From the NCBI GenBank assembly GCA_019694615.1, contig JAIBBP010000178.1, positions 25,229-89,228 of the forward strand: 64,000 nt of DNA, written 5' to 3'. Below the pieces are notes generated by a model. That model was not told the origin of the DNA. It ran no database searches and saw only the letters and a list, made by a program, of their open reading frames with translations. Made by a program: the position numbers and the translations under genes. Below, one piece after another: positions 11,607-19,775 of the stretch (positions are counted from its first letter, which is position 1; the number at the start of each line of letters is the position of its first letter). The stretch is from Microthrixaceae bacterium (GTDB lineage Bacteria; Actinomycetota; Acidimicrobiia; Acidimicrobiales; Microtrichaceae).

Positions 11607-11686
11607 ACCCACCCACAACCTGTTCTGTTGTATGAAGCGCGCGGCTGGGCGCGCGCTTCATACAACAGAACAGGTTGTGGGTGGGT
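11607..11686. terminator. 37-bp perfect hairpin after DUF2207 gene
   Basis: Two arms, 11607-11643 and 11650-11686, are perfect reverse complements over 37 nt with a 6-nt loop (GCTGGG). It starts 5 nt after the DUF2207 stop and ends 38 nt before the mscR ATG, so it probably insulates the two genes. The core TTCTGTTGTATGAAGCGCGC differs from the 6961-7036 hairpin at only two compensated positions. Confidence 0.75.
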
Positions 11687-11724
11687 GTGGCAGGCTGACC
11701 CCGAATCGACTGAAGGGGGCGCAG

Positions 11725-12822
11725 ATGCCGCAGGAAGTGCGTGGAGTCGTCGCGAAGGCCAAGGGGGCGCCGGTTTCGATTGAGACGATCGTGATCCCCG
11801 ATCCCGGTCCCGGCGAGGTGGTCGTGGCGATTGCTGCGTGCGGTGTGTGCCACACCGATCTGCACTACCGCGAGGGCGGAATCAATGATGAGTTCCCGTT
11901 CCTCCTGGGGCACGAAGCCGCCGGGACGGTGGAGTCGGTGGGGGAAGGGGTTACCAACGTCGAGCCGGGCGACTTCGTCGTACTCAACTGGCGTGCCGTG
12001 TGCGGGCAGTGCCGCTCGTGTCGGAAGGGCAAGCCGAACCTCTGTTTTAACACCCACAACGCGATGCAGAAGATGACGTTGCTCGACGGAACCGAGTTGT
12101 CGCCGGCGCTCGGCATCGGCGCTTTCTGCGACAAGACGCTCGTCGCTGCCGGTCAGGCGACCAAAGTCGATCCGGCCGCGCCTGCAGCCGCCGCGGGTCT
12201 TCTCGGGTGTGGCGTGATGGCCGGACTCGGCGCTGCGATGAACACCGGTGGTGTCGGCCGTGGAGACTCGGTCGCGGTGTTCGGGTGTGGGGGTGTCGGC
12301 GACGCCGCGATCGCCGGTGCGAAGCTTGCCGGAGCCACCACGATCGTCGCCGTCGACCTCGACGATCGGAAGCTTGATTGGGCCAAGGAGTTCGGCGCCA
12401 CCCACACCGTCAACTCGGGAACTTCCGACGCGGTCGCAGCCATTCAGGAGGCAACGGGAGGTTTCGGTGCCGACGTGTGTATCGACGCGGTCGGCCACCC
12501 GGCGGTATACCGGCAGTGCTTCGAAGCCCGCGATCTCGCAGGCACGGTCGTGCTCGTGGGGGTACCCCGGCCGGACATGACGTTGGAGTTGCCGTTCATC
12601 GAGGTGTTCGGCCGAGGCGGCGCACTCAAGAGCTCGTGGTACGGCGACTGCCTGCCCGAGCGCGATTTCCCGATGCTGATCGACCTCTACCTGCAGGGTC
12701 GACTCGATCTCGACCGGTTCGTGTCGGAGCGGATTGGCCTCGACGACGTTGAGGCCGCGTTCCACAAGATGGAGCAGGGCGAGGTCCTGCGGTCGGTCGT
12801 CGAGATCGTTCCGGGCGCCTGA
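11725..12822 (+). CDS. mscR: S-(hydroxymethyl)mycothiol dehydrogenase
   Basis: Zinc-dependent MDR alcohol dehydrogenase of 365 residues that oxidises the formaldehyde-mycothiol adduct (and can reduce S-nitrosomycothiol). The catalytic zinc site is CGVCHTD (about 38-44) with GHEAAG, and the structural zinc site is [15 protein letters not shown]. The Rossmann motif is [10 protein letters not shown] near 188. ATG 11725 follows a purine-rich RBS (GAAGGGGG). The next gene is an MBL-fold protein that overlaps by one base, the same pairing as mycobacterial mscR. This is a useful sign that the host makes mycothiol. Confidence 0.9.
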   Translation: MPQEVRGVVAKAKGAPVSIETIVIPDPGPGEVVVAIAACGVCHTDLHYREGGINDEFPFLLGHEAAGTVESVGEGVTNVEPGDFVVLNWRAVCGQCRSCRKGKPNLCFNTHNAMQKMTLLDGTELSPALGIGAFCDKTLVAAGQATKVDPAAPAAAAGLLGCGVMAGLGAAMNTGGVGRGDSVAVFGCGGVGDAAIAGAKLAGATTIVAVDLDDRKLDWAKEFGATHTVNSGTSDAVAAIQEATGGFGADVCIDAVGHPAVYRQCFEARDLAGTVVLVGVPRPDMTLELPFIEVFGRGGALKSSWYGDCLPERDFPMLIDLYLQGRLDLDRFVSERIGLDDVEAAFHKMEQGEVLRSVVEIVPGA

Positions 12823-13445
12823 TGTCGATCGAGCTGGTCACGACCGACGGCATTTTCAGCCTCGACGGCGAGGATTTCGACGTCACCAACAACATCTGGA
12901 TCATCGGCGACGACCGTGAGGTCGTGGTCGTGGATGCGGCGCACGACCATCTGTCGATCGTGGAGGCCGTCGGGGGTCGGCGGGTACGTCGGATCCTGCT
13001 GACCCATGGACACAACGACCACATCAACGCTGCGGCGGCGCTGGCCGACGCCGTCGACGCGCCCATCGCCCTTCACCCCGACGACCGGATGCTGTGGGAT
13101 GTCGTCTATCCCGACCGTTCCCCTGATATCGATCTTGCCGAGGGTGCTCGCATCGACGTGGGCGGCCACGACCTGTCCGTGCTGCACACACCCGGCCACG
13201 CTCCGGGCTGCTGCTGCTTCTACGACGAGCGAACGGCTGTGCTGTTCAGCGGCGACACTCTGTTCTGCGGCGGCCCGGGCGCAACCGGGCGCAGCTTTTC
13301 GGATCGCCCGACCATCCTGCGGACGATCCGAGAACGACTGCTGGGGCTGCCGGGCCACACGGTGGTGCACACGGGCCACGGCGATTCGACGACGATCGAA
13401 GCGGAGCGGCCACTTATCGAGGAGCTTGTGCGCTCCGAGTTGTGA
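12822..13445 (+). CDS. MBL-fold hydrolase linked to mscR
   Basis: A 207-residue metallo-beta-lactamase-fold protein with the metal motif THGHNDHI (HxHxDH), then HTPGHAPGCCCFYDE, the GDTLF motif and a final HTGHGDST. In actinobacteria this gene follows mscR and may hydrolyse the formyl-mycothiol product, although that is inferred from linkage. Its ATG overlaps the mscR stop (TGATG). Its 3' end overlaps the convergent nhaA gene by 32 nt. Confidence 0.88.
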   Translation: MSIELVTTDGIFSLDGEDFDVTNNIWIIGDDREVVVVDAAHDHLSIVEAVGGRRVRRILLTHGHNDHINAAAALADAVDAPIALHPDDRMLWDVVYPDRSPDIDLAEGARIDVGGHDLSVLHTPGHAPGCCCFYDERTAVLFSGDTLFCGGPGATGRSFSDRPTILRTIRERLLGLPGHTVVHTGHGDSTTIEAERPLIEELVRSEL

Positions 13446-14589
13446 CCCACAGCGCGATCGAACCGAACGCTGCTGCGAGGGTCGAGCCGACGAGTATCGC
13501 GAGTTTTGCCGACGGTGCGGAGGCGCCGTCGAGGGCCAAGTCCGCGATGAAGATCGACACGGTGAAACCCACGCCACCCACAACTCCGATTGCGACGATC
13601 TGGGCTATGCCAACACCGGTGGGAAGGTCGAGGCCCATCCGTCGACCGAGCCACGTTGCCGCGGTGATTCCGACGGGCTTGCCGACCACGAGGCCGACCA
13701 CGATCGCCCATGACATCCGCGACGACGCTGCGCCGGCAAGCGCGTCGCCCCCGAGATCGATCCCGGCGTTTGCGAGCGCGAACAACGGCACGATCACCAG
13801 ACTCGTCCATGGGTGAAGCCGATGCTCGATCCGTTCGATGCGCGACACCGGGGTCAGTAGGCCCATGACGACGCCGGCGATCGTTGCGTGTACCCCGGCC
13901 TCGTGGGTGAACCACCACATCGTGACACCGAGGATGACGAAGCCGGCACCGAAGTCGGGCCGCACCCGGCTGAGCCCGACGACCATGAGCGCACAGCCGA
14001 CGGCACCGAGGAGGTAGCCGGCGTTCAGCCCGGAGCTGTAGGCGACGGCGATGACGGCGATGGCCCCGATATCGTCCACGATGGCGAGCGCCAGCAGGAA
14101 CACCTTCGCTCCGGTGGGAACACGTCGGCCGAACGCGGTGAGGACGCCCAGAGCGAGGGCGATGTCGGTCGCCATCGGGATCGCCCAGCCGCGGGAGGCG
14201 CTGCTGGGAGCGACGAGCAGGTAGATCGCCGCCGGCCCAACCATTCCGCCGAGCGCGGCGATCGCGGGGAGCGCCGCGGTGCGCACCGATGCGAGCTCGC
14301 CGTCGATCATCTCGCGCTTGATCTCGAGCCCGACGACGAGGAAGAACAACGTCATCAGGCCGTCCCCGATCCAGGCGTGTACGTCGAGATCGAGGCCTAG
14401 GCTTCCGATCCCGACGTTGGACCGCGTGTGGAGCAAGGACTCATACGTCTCGCTCCACGGTGAGTTCGCCCACACCAAGGCGACGACAACCGCCACGCAG
14501 ATGAGTACCGCGCCAGCGACCTCGGCCGCGAGGAAGTCCCGCAGCGACCGGACGAGGAGAACGGGCGGGACCCGTTGTCGACCTGTCAA
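13414..14589 (-). CDS. nhaA: Na+/H+ antiporter NhaA
   Basis: A 391-residue inner-membrane sodium/proton antiporter of usual length. Diagnostic segments are MTLFFLVVGLEIKREMIDGE near residues 75-95, the paired aspartates of the ion site in LALAIVDDIGAIAVIAV, and VGGVGFTVSIFIADLALD near the C-terminus. The start codon overlaps the stop of the upstream aminotransferase gene (ATGA), so the two are co-transcribed on the minus strand. NhaA lowers cytoplasmic sodium and helps with alkaline pH, fitting a saline habitat, though that habitat is inference. Confidence 0.96.
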   Translation of the reverse strand: MTGRQRVPPVLLVRSLRDFLAAEVAGAVLICVAVVVALVWANSPWSETYESLLHTRSNVGIGSLGLDLDVHAWIGDGLMTLFFLVVGLEIKREMIDGELASVRTAALPAIAALGGMVGPAAIYLLVAPSSASRGWAIPMATDIALALGVLTAFGRRVPTGAKVFLLALAIVDDIGAIAVIAVAYSSGLNAGYLLGAVGCALMVVGLSRVRPDFGAGFVILGVTMWWFTHEAGVHATIAGVVMGLLTPVSRIERIEHRLHPWTSLVIVPLFALANAGIDLGGDALAGAASSRMSWAIVVGLVVGKPVGITAATWLGRRMGLDLPTGVGIAQIVAIGVVGGVGFTVSIFIADLALDGASAPSAKLAILVGSTLAAAFGSIALWVTTRSAQAPR

Positions 14590-15725
14590 CTGACCCGGCC
14601 GAGCGCGTCCGCGAGCCGCGCAAGCTCGTCGTCGGTCGTGATGTGATGGGGAGACAGGCGCACGGAGTCCTCGAAACCACCGCCCGCGTCACACATCGGC
14701 GGCTCCCCGGCCATGTAGCGGTTGGCGATGCCGGCGGCGACGAGGCGCTGGCTCGCCTCCGCAGCGCCGAGTGCGTCGTGGGTGAAGGTGACGATCCCGC
14801 GATCGGAGTCGGTGCCGAGCCGGCGGATCCCATTCCGGCCGTCGAGGATTGACCGGATTGCGTCACTTCGGTCCGCGATCCGTGAGGCGATGGTGTCGAC
14901 TCCGATAACGAGAGCCTCGGCGGCGGCAACGCCGAGGCCGAGGAGCGCCGCGATCGGCCGCTCGAACGTCTCGAAACGCGTGGCATCGTCAGGCTGCCTG
15001 TGAACCGACGCCCCGGCGACGGTCGAACCGAAGGCCAACGACAACGGGTCGAGCGACGTCGCGATGTCGTGCCGCACCCAAGCGAAGCCGGTGCCGCGTG
15101 GTCCGCGAAGGAACTTCCGGCCCGGAGCGAACGCGACGTCGCAGCCAATTGTCCCGACATCGATCGGGAGTTGTCCGACCGTTTGTGAGATGTCGAGCAC
15201 GAAGAGTGCAGCCGGCGCGGCGTCTCGTAGCGACGGGAACAATCGACCGGCATCGGTGACCGTGCCCTGATGGGTCGGCATGTGGGTGAGCAGTACCGCG
15301 TCTGTCCGCTCGTCGACCAATGAGTTCAGGGAGTCCTGGTCGACGGTTCCGTCGTCGGCGGGCGCGGCGACGTCGACGTGGAGCGGGCGGATCTGGGCCC
15401 AACGTGATAGTGCGAGCCACATCGACGAGTACGTGAAGGGGTCGACGACGATTCGGGCGGGGTGAGCGAAGAACCCCCGATCTGCGAGGTGGGCGAACAT
15501 GACGCGCTCGAAAGCGTCGGTCGCTCCACCGGCGAGCGCGATCTCGGCGGGAAGGCCGCCGACGAGCCGGGCCAACGAGCCGCGGGTCGAAGCGATCTCC
15601 GCTGCAGCTTCATCCGCCGCTTCGTACCCTCCGATCTCCTGTTCCCGTTGCAGGTGGGTCACCATCCGTCGGACTACGGCGTCGGTGGGTGGTGACGCCC
15701 CGGCGTGGTTGAGAAAGGCGCTCAT
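14586..15725 (-). CDS. Class V aminotransferase-fold PLP enzyme
   Basis: A 379-residue fold-type I PLP enzyme of the class V family (cysteine desulfurase/isopenicillin epimerase-like). It starts MSAFLNHAGASPPTDAVVRR, has ALFVLDISQTVGQLPIDV with the cofactor-binding Asp, and a PLP-lysine segment APGRKFLRGPRGTGFAWV. The last resembles EgtE-like C-S lyases, but no ergothioneine genes are nearby, so the substrate stays open. I chose ATG 15725; longer in-frame starts overlap the divergent hydrolase gene. It is coupled to nhaA by a 4-nt overlap. Confidence 0.82.
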   Translation of the reverse strand: MSAFLNHAGASPPTDAVVRRMVTHLQREQEIGGYEAADEAAAEIASTRGSLARLVGGLPAEIALAGGATDAFERVMFAHLADRGFFAHPARIVVDPFTYSSMWLALSRWAQIRPLHVDVAAPADDGTVDQDSLNSLVDERTDAVLLTHMPTHQGTVTDAGRLFPSLRDAAPAALFVLDISQTVGQLPIDVGTIGCDVAFAPGRKFLRGPRGTGFAWVRHDIATSLDPLSLAFGSTVAGASVHRQPDDATRFETFERPIAALLGLGVAAAEALVIGVDTIASRIADRSDAIRSILDGRNGIRRLGTDSDRGIVTFTHDALGAAEASQRLVAAGIANRYMAGEPPMCDAGGGFEDSVRLSPHHITTDDELARLADALGRVS

Positions 15726-15786
15726 GGACGTGACAGTATCGGGCGCCCTCGGTCGCCAGTCGGGAGTTCGAGGGAGGGAGGGCGAC

Positions 15787-17994
15787 ATGTCGAATCTGCA
15801 ACTGCATCCCGGGGTGGAGACCCTGACGATCACTGGAGCGACTCCGGGAGCGGAGCTGCGCGTCGAGAGTGACGACGGGCCGTCGCTCGTCACGGTGGTG
15901 GCCGACCACTCGGGCAATGCCCACGTGGCGTTCGTTCCCGCGGAGCACAAGGTGATCTCGTCCACCGAGGAGTGGGCCGACGTGTTGTCGACGGGCCAGA
16001 TCCTCGCGCCAGGGGTGTACTCGGTCGTCGACGAGTCGACCGGCTCGACTCACGGTCCGGTCAGAGTCCTGTCGGTCGAAGATCTGCCCGACCCGTCGTT
16101 GTACCGCCAGGAGTTGGAGGAGGGTTTCGGCTACCTCGAAGTCCGCGATGGCGTGACCCTCTCGATCATGGTGCGATTCCCCAACGAGGACCTGTACGGC
16201 CCGGCGCCATGGCCGACGGTGATCGAGTACTCGGGCTATGGCCCTTCGAATCCCGACGCTCCGCAACCGGGCTCGTTGCTCGCGAACCTCCTCGGGTTCG
16301 CCGTCGTCGGCGTGAACATGCGCGGAACCGGGTGTTCGGGCGGCGTGTTCGACGTGTTCAGCCCTGCGCAGGCGGCTGACGGATACGACGTCGTCGAGAC
16401 GGTGGCACGACAGCCCTGGGTGCTCGACAACAAGGTGGGAATGGTCGGCCTGAGCTACCCCGGAATCTCCCAGCTGTACGTCGCGGCGACGAGGCCACCG
16501 AGCCTCGCTGCGATCACCCCGCTGTCGGTCATCGACGATCTCTGGCGCCAGCAGTGGCCCGGAGGCACCTACAACTCCGGCTTCACGAGGGCTTGGCTGG
16601 CGCAGCGAGACGCCGAGACGAAGGTCGGCGGAATGGCGTGGGACCAGGCGCGAATCGACGCCGGTGACGAGCAGGCCGCGGCCAATCAGGCCATTCGCTC
16701 CCAGAACATGGACTTTGAGCGGTTCGGACGGGCGATCGACAACTTCCGCCCGACCCTCGACGCCCGGCGAGTCGAGACAGTGGTCGACCGAATCGACGTT
16801 CCCGTCTATCTCACCGGCGCCTGGCAGGACGAGCAGACGGGCAGCCGGTTCGCGCTGATGCTCGACCGGTTCCACAACTCGCCCCACGTGCAGTTCACGC
16901 TCTTCAACGGGCACCACCCCGATGGCTACAGCCCAATGGTGATCCTGCGATGGTTCGAGTTCCTGTCCTTCCACGTGGGCCGCAGGGTGCCGGTGGTCCC
17001 CGAGGTGATCCGTATGTTCGCTCCGCTTCAGTTCGCGGAGGTGTTCGGTGTGCTTCAGGACCTCGAAGACGATCGGTTCGGTGATCTCGTCGACGACTTC
17101 GACGCTGCGTTCGAACGGTGGACCTCCGAGCCGCCCGTGCGGATCCTCTTCGAGAGCGGCGCCGGATCCGACACCCCGGGAGCGACCTCGGCGCGCTACG
17201 AGGTCCTGACGTCGGAGTTCCCGCCACCTGGGACCGCCGCTCGCCGCTGGTGGTTCGCGGATGGCGGCGAGCTCGCCGACGCTGCGCCCACTGCCGCCGC
17301 AGACGTCGTGTACGAGGACGATCCTGAAGCCGGCGGACTCTGCTACGCGATCATCGACGACCTCCAGGACTTCACCAAGCCGACGGTGCCGATCGAGTGG
17401 ACCACGTTCGCCGACGAGCAGGCGGTCCAGTTCGAGACGGCTCCGCTCAACTCGGACCTCACGGTTGCCGGACAGGGCCACGTCGATCTGTGGATGCTGC
17501 CGGGGTCGGACGACACGTCGGTCCAGGCGACGTTGACCGAGATCCGTGCCGACGGCACCGAAGTTCGTGTGCAGTCGGGATGGCACCGCCCACAGCATCG
17601 GGTCGAGGATCCGACACGCTCCGACGAACTCCGTGTCGATTACACGTTCGCCCCCGAGGACCGCTCGCCGCTCGCCGTCGGTGAACCGGTTCACTTCCGA
17701 CTCCCGTTCATGCCGCTGGCGCACCGTTTCCGGGCCGGCACGAGGATTCGCGTGTCGGTGTCGACCCCGGGGCGAGACACTCCGCTGTGGTGCTTCGACA
17801 ACCCGATCACGCCCGGCGCGATTCACACGGTGCGCGTCGGTGGTGAACAGGCCTCGTCGCTGGTGCTGCCGGTGTGGGACGACCCCGATCACGTGCTCGA
17901 CGAGGCACATGTCGAACCGCCGGGGGCCGACGCCCTTCGCGGTCAGCCCGCCCGGCCCGCACTCCCGATTCGCAACGTCCCGGCTGACAGCTAG
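15787..17994 (+). CDS. CocE/NonD family alpha/beta hydrolase
   Basis: A 735-residue serine hydrolase of the X-Pro dipeptidyl-peptidase S15/CocE type. After an N-terminal beta-rich region (about 1-110) the catalytic domain shows NMRGTGCSGGVFDVF (oxyanion region), the nucleophile elbow GLSYPGISQ, and VYLTGAWQDEQTG and NGHHPDGYSP near the expected Asp and His. The C-terminal jelly-roll (about 550-735) has the family phrase RFRAGTRIRVSVSTPG. ATG 15787 follows a GGGAGGGAGGG run. No export signal is seen, so it is probably cytosolic. Ester or amide substrate unknown. Confidence 0.85.
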   Translation: MSNLQLHPGVETLTITGATPGAELRVESDDGPSLVTVVADHSGNAHVAFVPAEHKVISSTEEWADVLSTGQILAPGVYSVVDESTGSTHGPVRVLSVEDLPDPSLYRQELEEGFGYLEVRDGVTLSIMVRFPNEDLYGPAPWPTVIEYSGYGPSNPDAPQPGSLLANLLGFAVVGVNMRGTGCSGGVFDVFSPAQAADGYDVVETVARQPWVLDNKVGMVGLSYPGISQLYVAATRPPSLAAITPLSVIDDLWRQQWPGGTYNSGFTRAWLAQRDAETKVGGMAWDQARIDAGDEQAAANQAIRSQNMDFERFGRAIDNFRPTLDARRVETVVDRIDVPVYLTGAWQDEQTGSRFALMLDRFHNSPHVQFTLFNGHHPDGYSPMVILRWFEFLSFHVGRRVPVVPEVIRMFAPLQFAEVFGVLQDLEDDRFGDLVDDFDAAFERWTSEPPVRILFESGAGSDTPGATSARYEVLTSEFPPPGTAARRWWFADGGELADAAPTAAADVVYEDDPEAGGLCYAIIDDLQDFTKPTVPIEWTTFADEQAVQFETAPLNSDLTVAGQGHVDLWMLPGSDDTSVQATLTEIRADGTEVRVQSGWHRPQHRVEDPTRSDELRVDYTFAPEDRSPLAVGEPVHFRLPFMPLAHRFRAGTRIRVSVSTPGRDTPLWCFDNPITPGAIHTVRVGGEQASSLVLPVWDDPDHVLDEAHVEPPGADALRGQPARPALPIRNVPADS

Positions 17995-18102
17995 CCCGCT
18001 CACTCGCCGACTTGGCGCTCAACCCAGGCAGGGGTGTGCTCGCAGCGATGATTCCGGCGCGGGTCGCGCGAAAGCTGACATGCGCCCGTACAGTCGTCGG
18101 TC

Positions 18103-19197
18103 GTGAAGCACCGCGTTGTTGCCCTCGCCGTTGCGGCGACCGTTCTCATCGTCCCAGCGTGCAAGTTCGCCAAGGTCGGAGGCCGCTGCGCAGCGGCCCA
18201 GGGCCCGGCGCGTACCGCCACGCACGTGCTGTTCTGCGTCGACGGGCGGTGGAAGCAGACCCTCACGATCGGCCAGGCAGCAGACTTCATCATCGGCCAG
18301 TGGCCCGGCTCGGCCACATCCTCGGCGGGCAACGACATCTACTCCAGCCCGTTCAGTCGGCTCCCCGAGTTCGACCTCACGGTCACGAACCGTGCCGGCA
18401 AGCCAGCAGCGAACACCACCGTGACGCTCTCGCTCACGGGACCAGGAATCTCGGGTGCGCATCGATCTGAGTTTCGCACCGACGCCCGCGGCATCTTCCG
18501 GTTTGTCCAGCCGCATCCGCTGATCGTCGGCCCGCTCGGCGTGTACACGCTGACGTGGTCGGGACCGCACCCGACCCCAATCCTCACGCAGCGGATCCAC
18601 AAGGCCGGTCGTCCCGCGTCGGTGGCACTGCTCAGCGGCGACAACCAGACCATCACCGCCGGGCAGCAACTGGCTCCGTTCGAGTTCGAGGTTCGCGATA
18701 GCAACGGAGTGCCGGTGAAGGGTGCCCGGGTGAAGCTCGAACTCTCCGAAGGGCTGGAGATCGTGTCGGCGACGAACGGTCTTGTCGTCGTTCGGGGAAC
18801 GGGGCGGACCGACGCCGGGAGGTCGACCGTCAGGCTCGTCGCCTACGAGCCCGCTCCGCTCGGGGGCGACTGGGCGCTCGGAACCGCGACGGCGTCCTAC
18901 ACCGTGAACGCAGGGCCGATCGACGACGCGTTGATCTACGGCGATCTGCAGTCCGCGAACACTGGCGCTGGCTTCTCGTACCCGCTGTCTGTCCGCCCGA
19001 TCGACGCTTACGGCAACAGCGTTCGAAACGCAGTCACGTTCACGGTCGTGCCGGGCGCGTCGGGGGCGTCGGGCGCGATCAGCCCAGCGGGAACCAATAC
19101 GGTGACCGCGACGGCCAACGAGATCGCCGGCGACTGGGGAGTGCGAGCTGACATCGCCGGTCTCGGGTCCTTCGTGTTCGAGCTCGAGAATCTGTAA
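18103..19197 (+). CDS. Secreted or lipoprotein with Ig-like repeats, unknown function
   Basis: I do not recognise a specific family. The 364-residue product begins with a signal peptide (VALAVAATVLIVPAC; the Cys could be a lipidation site, though Pro precedes the Ala). A short Cys-containing segment, GRCAAAQGPARTATHVLFC, follows. The rest is beta-rich with repeated Ig/invasin-like elements (FDLTVTNRAGKPAANTTVTL, FEVRDSNGVPVKGARVKLEL, VRPIDAYGNSVRNAVTF), each with the G-x-P-V/A-x-x-A pattern of bacterial Ig-like domains. A surface or cell-wall role is inferred. GTG start at 18103; monocistronic. Confidence 0.7.
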   Translation: MKHRVVALAVAATVLIVPACKFAKVGGRCAAAQGPARTATHVLFCVDGRWKQTLTIGQAADFIIGQWPGSATSSAGNDIYSSPFSRLPEFDLTVTNRAGKPAANTTVTLSLTGPGISGAHRSEFRTDARGIFRFVQPHPLIVGPLGVYTLTWSGPHPTPILTQRIHKAGRPASVALLSGDNQTITAGQQLAPFEFEVRDSNGVPVKGARVKLELSEGLEIVSATNGLVVVRGTGRTDAGRSTVRLVAYEPAPLGGDWALGTATASYTVNAGPIDDALIYGDLQSANTGAGFSYPLSVRPIDAYGNSVRNAVTFTVVPGASGASGAISPAGTNTVTATANEIAGDWGVRADIAGLGSFVFELENL

Positions 19198-19242
19198 ACG
19201 TCGGCCAAACCCAGCGAGCGGACGCCCGCTAGCGTCCAAAGC

Positions 19243-19593
19243 ATGAAGCGACTCGTCATCCTCTGGGTCATTTCGACGTTGGCACTTCTGCTCCTACCAG
19301 TCGTGTTCAGCGGCGTCACGATCGACGACTGGAAGTACGCGGCACTGGCGTCGGTCGTCATCGGTATCATCAACTGCTCGATCGGGCCGGTGCTCAAGTT
19401 CTTCACCCTGCCGATTCGTTGGCTCACGATCGGCGTGTTCACACTGGTCATCAATGGATTCCTGCTGTTGATGGCGTCCAAAGTGGCTCCGGGATTCGTG
19501 ATCGACGACTTCGGCACAGCGTTCTGGGCGGCGATCGTCTACAGCCTCGTGACGTGGGTAGGCGGCCTGATCCTCGCTCCAGCGGAGGACTGA
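19243..19593 (+). CDS. Phage holin superfamily IV-like (YvlD/DUF360) membrane protein
   Basis: A 116-residue protein with four predicted membrane helices (LVILWVISTLALLLLPVVF; YAALASVVIGIINCSIGPVL; WLTIGVFTLVINGFLLLMAS; AFWAAIVYSLVTWVGGLIL). The spacing and the N-terminal VFSGVTIDDWKYAALAS match the small YvlD family often annotated as phage holin family protein. No phage genes surround it, so a chromosomal stress or membrane role is more likely than lysis. It starts 45 nt after the preceding gene's stop. Confidence 0.75.
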   Translation: MKRLVILWVISTLALLLLPVVFSGVTIDDWKYAALASVVIGIINCSIGPVLKFFTLPIRWLTIGVFTLVINGFLLLMASKVAPGFVIDDFGTAFWAAIVYSLVTWVGGLILAPAED

Positions 19594-19726
19594 CCTCCGT
19601 CGGGCGACTGGGTGCGGGGAGGGGCGGGTCTCGGGCCATCGAGTGCGCACCTCACAACTCGGTAAGGCTGCTGTGAGGTCCCGCACGGTGGTCGATTCGC
19701 CGCTGTCCGACCGTCGTAGTCGACAC

Positions 19727-19753
19727 GTCATCTGAGTGAAATCCCGCGGCAAC
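19727..19753 (+). promoter_or_regulatory. GlnR-box-like site upstream of nirB
   Basis: GTCAT-N6-GAAAT-N6-GCAAC (19727-19753) repeats at 11-nt intervals, 23 nt before the nirB ATG, resembling the actinobacterial GlnR consensus gTnAc-n6-GaAAc. GlnR normally switches on nitrate and nitrite assimilation under nitrogen limitation. The match is partial and whether the host has GlnR is unknown. Confidence 0.35.
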
Positions 19754-19775
19754 TGCCGTCCGGTGCAATGTCTCC

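Noticed and set aside
11632..11724. N-terminal extension of mscR from an ATG at 11632
   Set aside because: The ATG lies inside the 37-bp hairpin and the extra 31 residues have no dehydrogenase character; ATG 11725 has an RBS and the family start.
15610..18003. A 797-codon open frame on the minus strand under the CocE/NonD gene
   Set aside because: It is antisense to a clear hydrolase, is His/Arg/Val-rich with no motif, and high-GC codon bias keeps such frames open. The same holds for the 1207-3003 minus frame under secA and the 20040-21974 minus frame under nirB.
19243..19593. Prophage remnant suggested by the holin-like protein
   Set aside because: No phage structural, lysis or integrase genes lie near it, and this small family is common on ordinary chromosomes.
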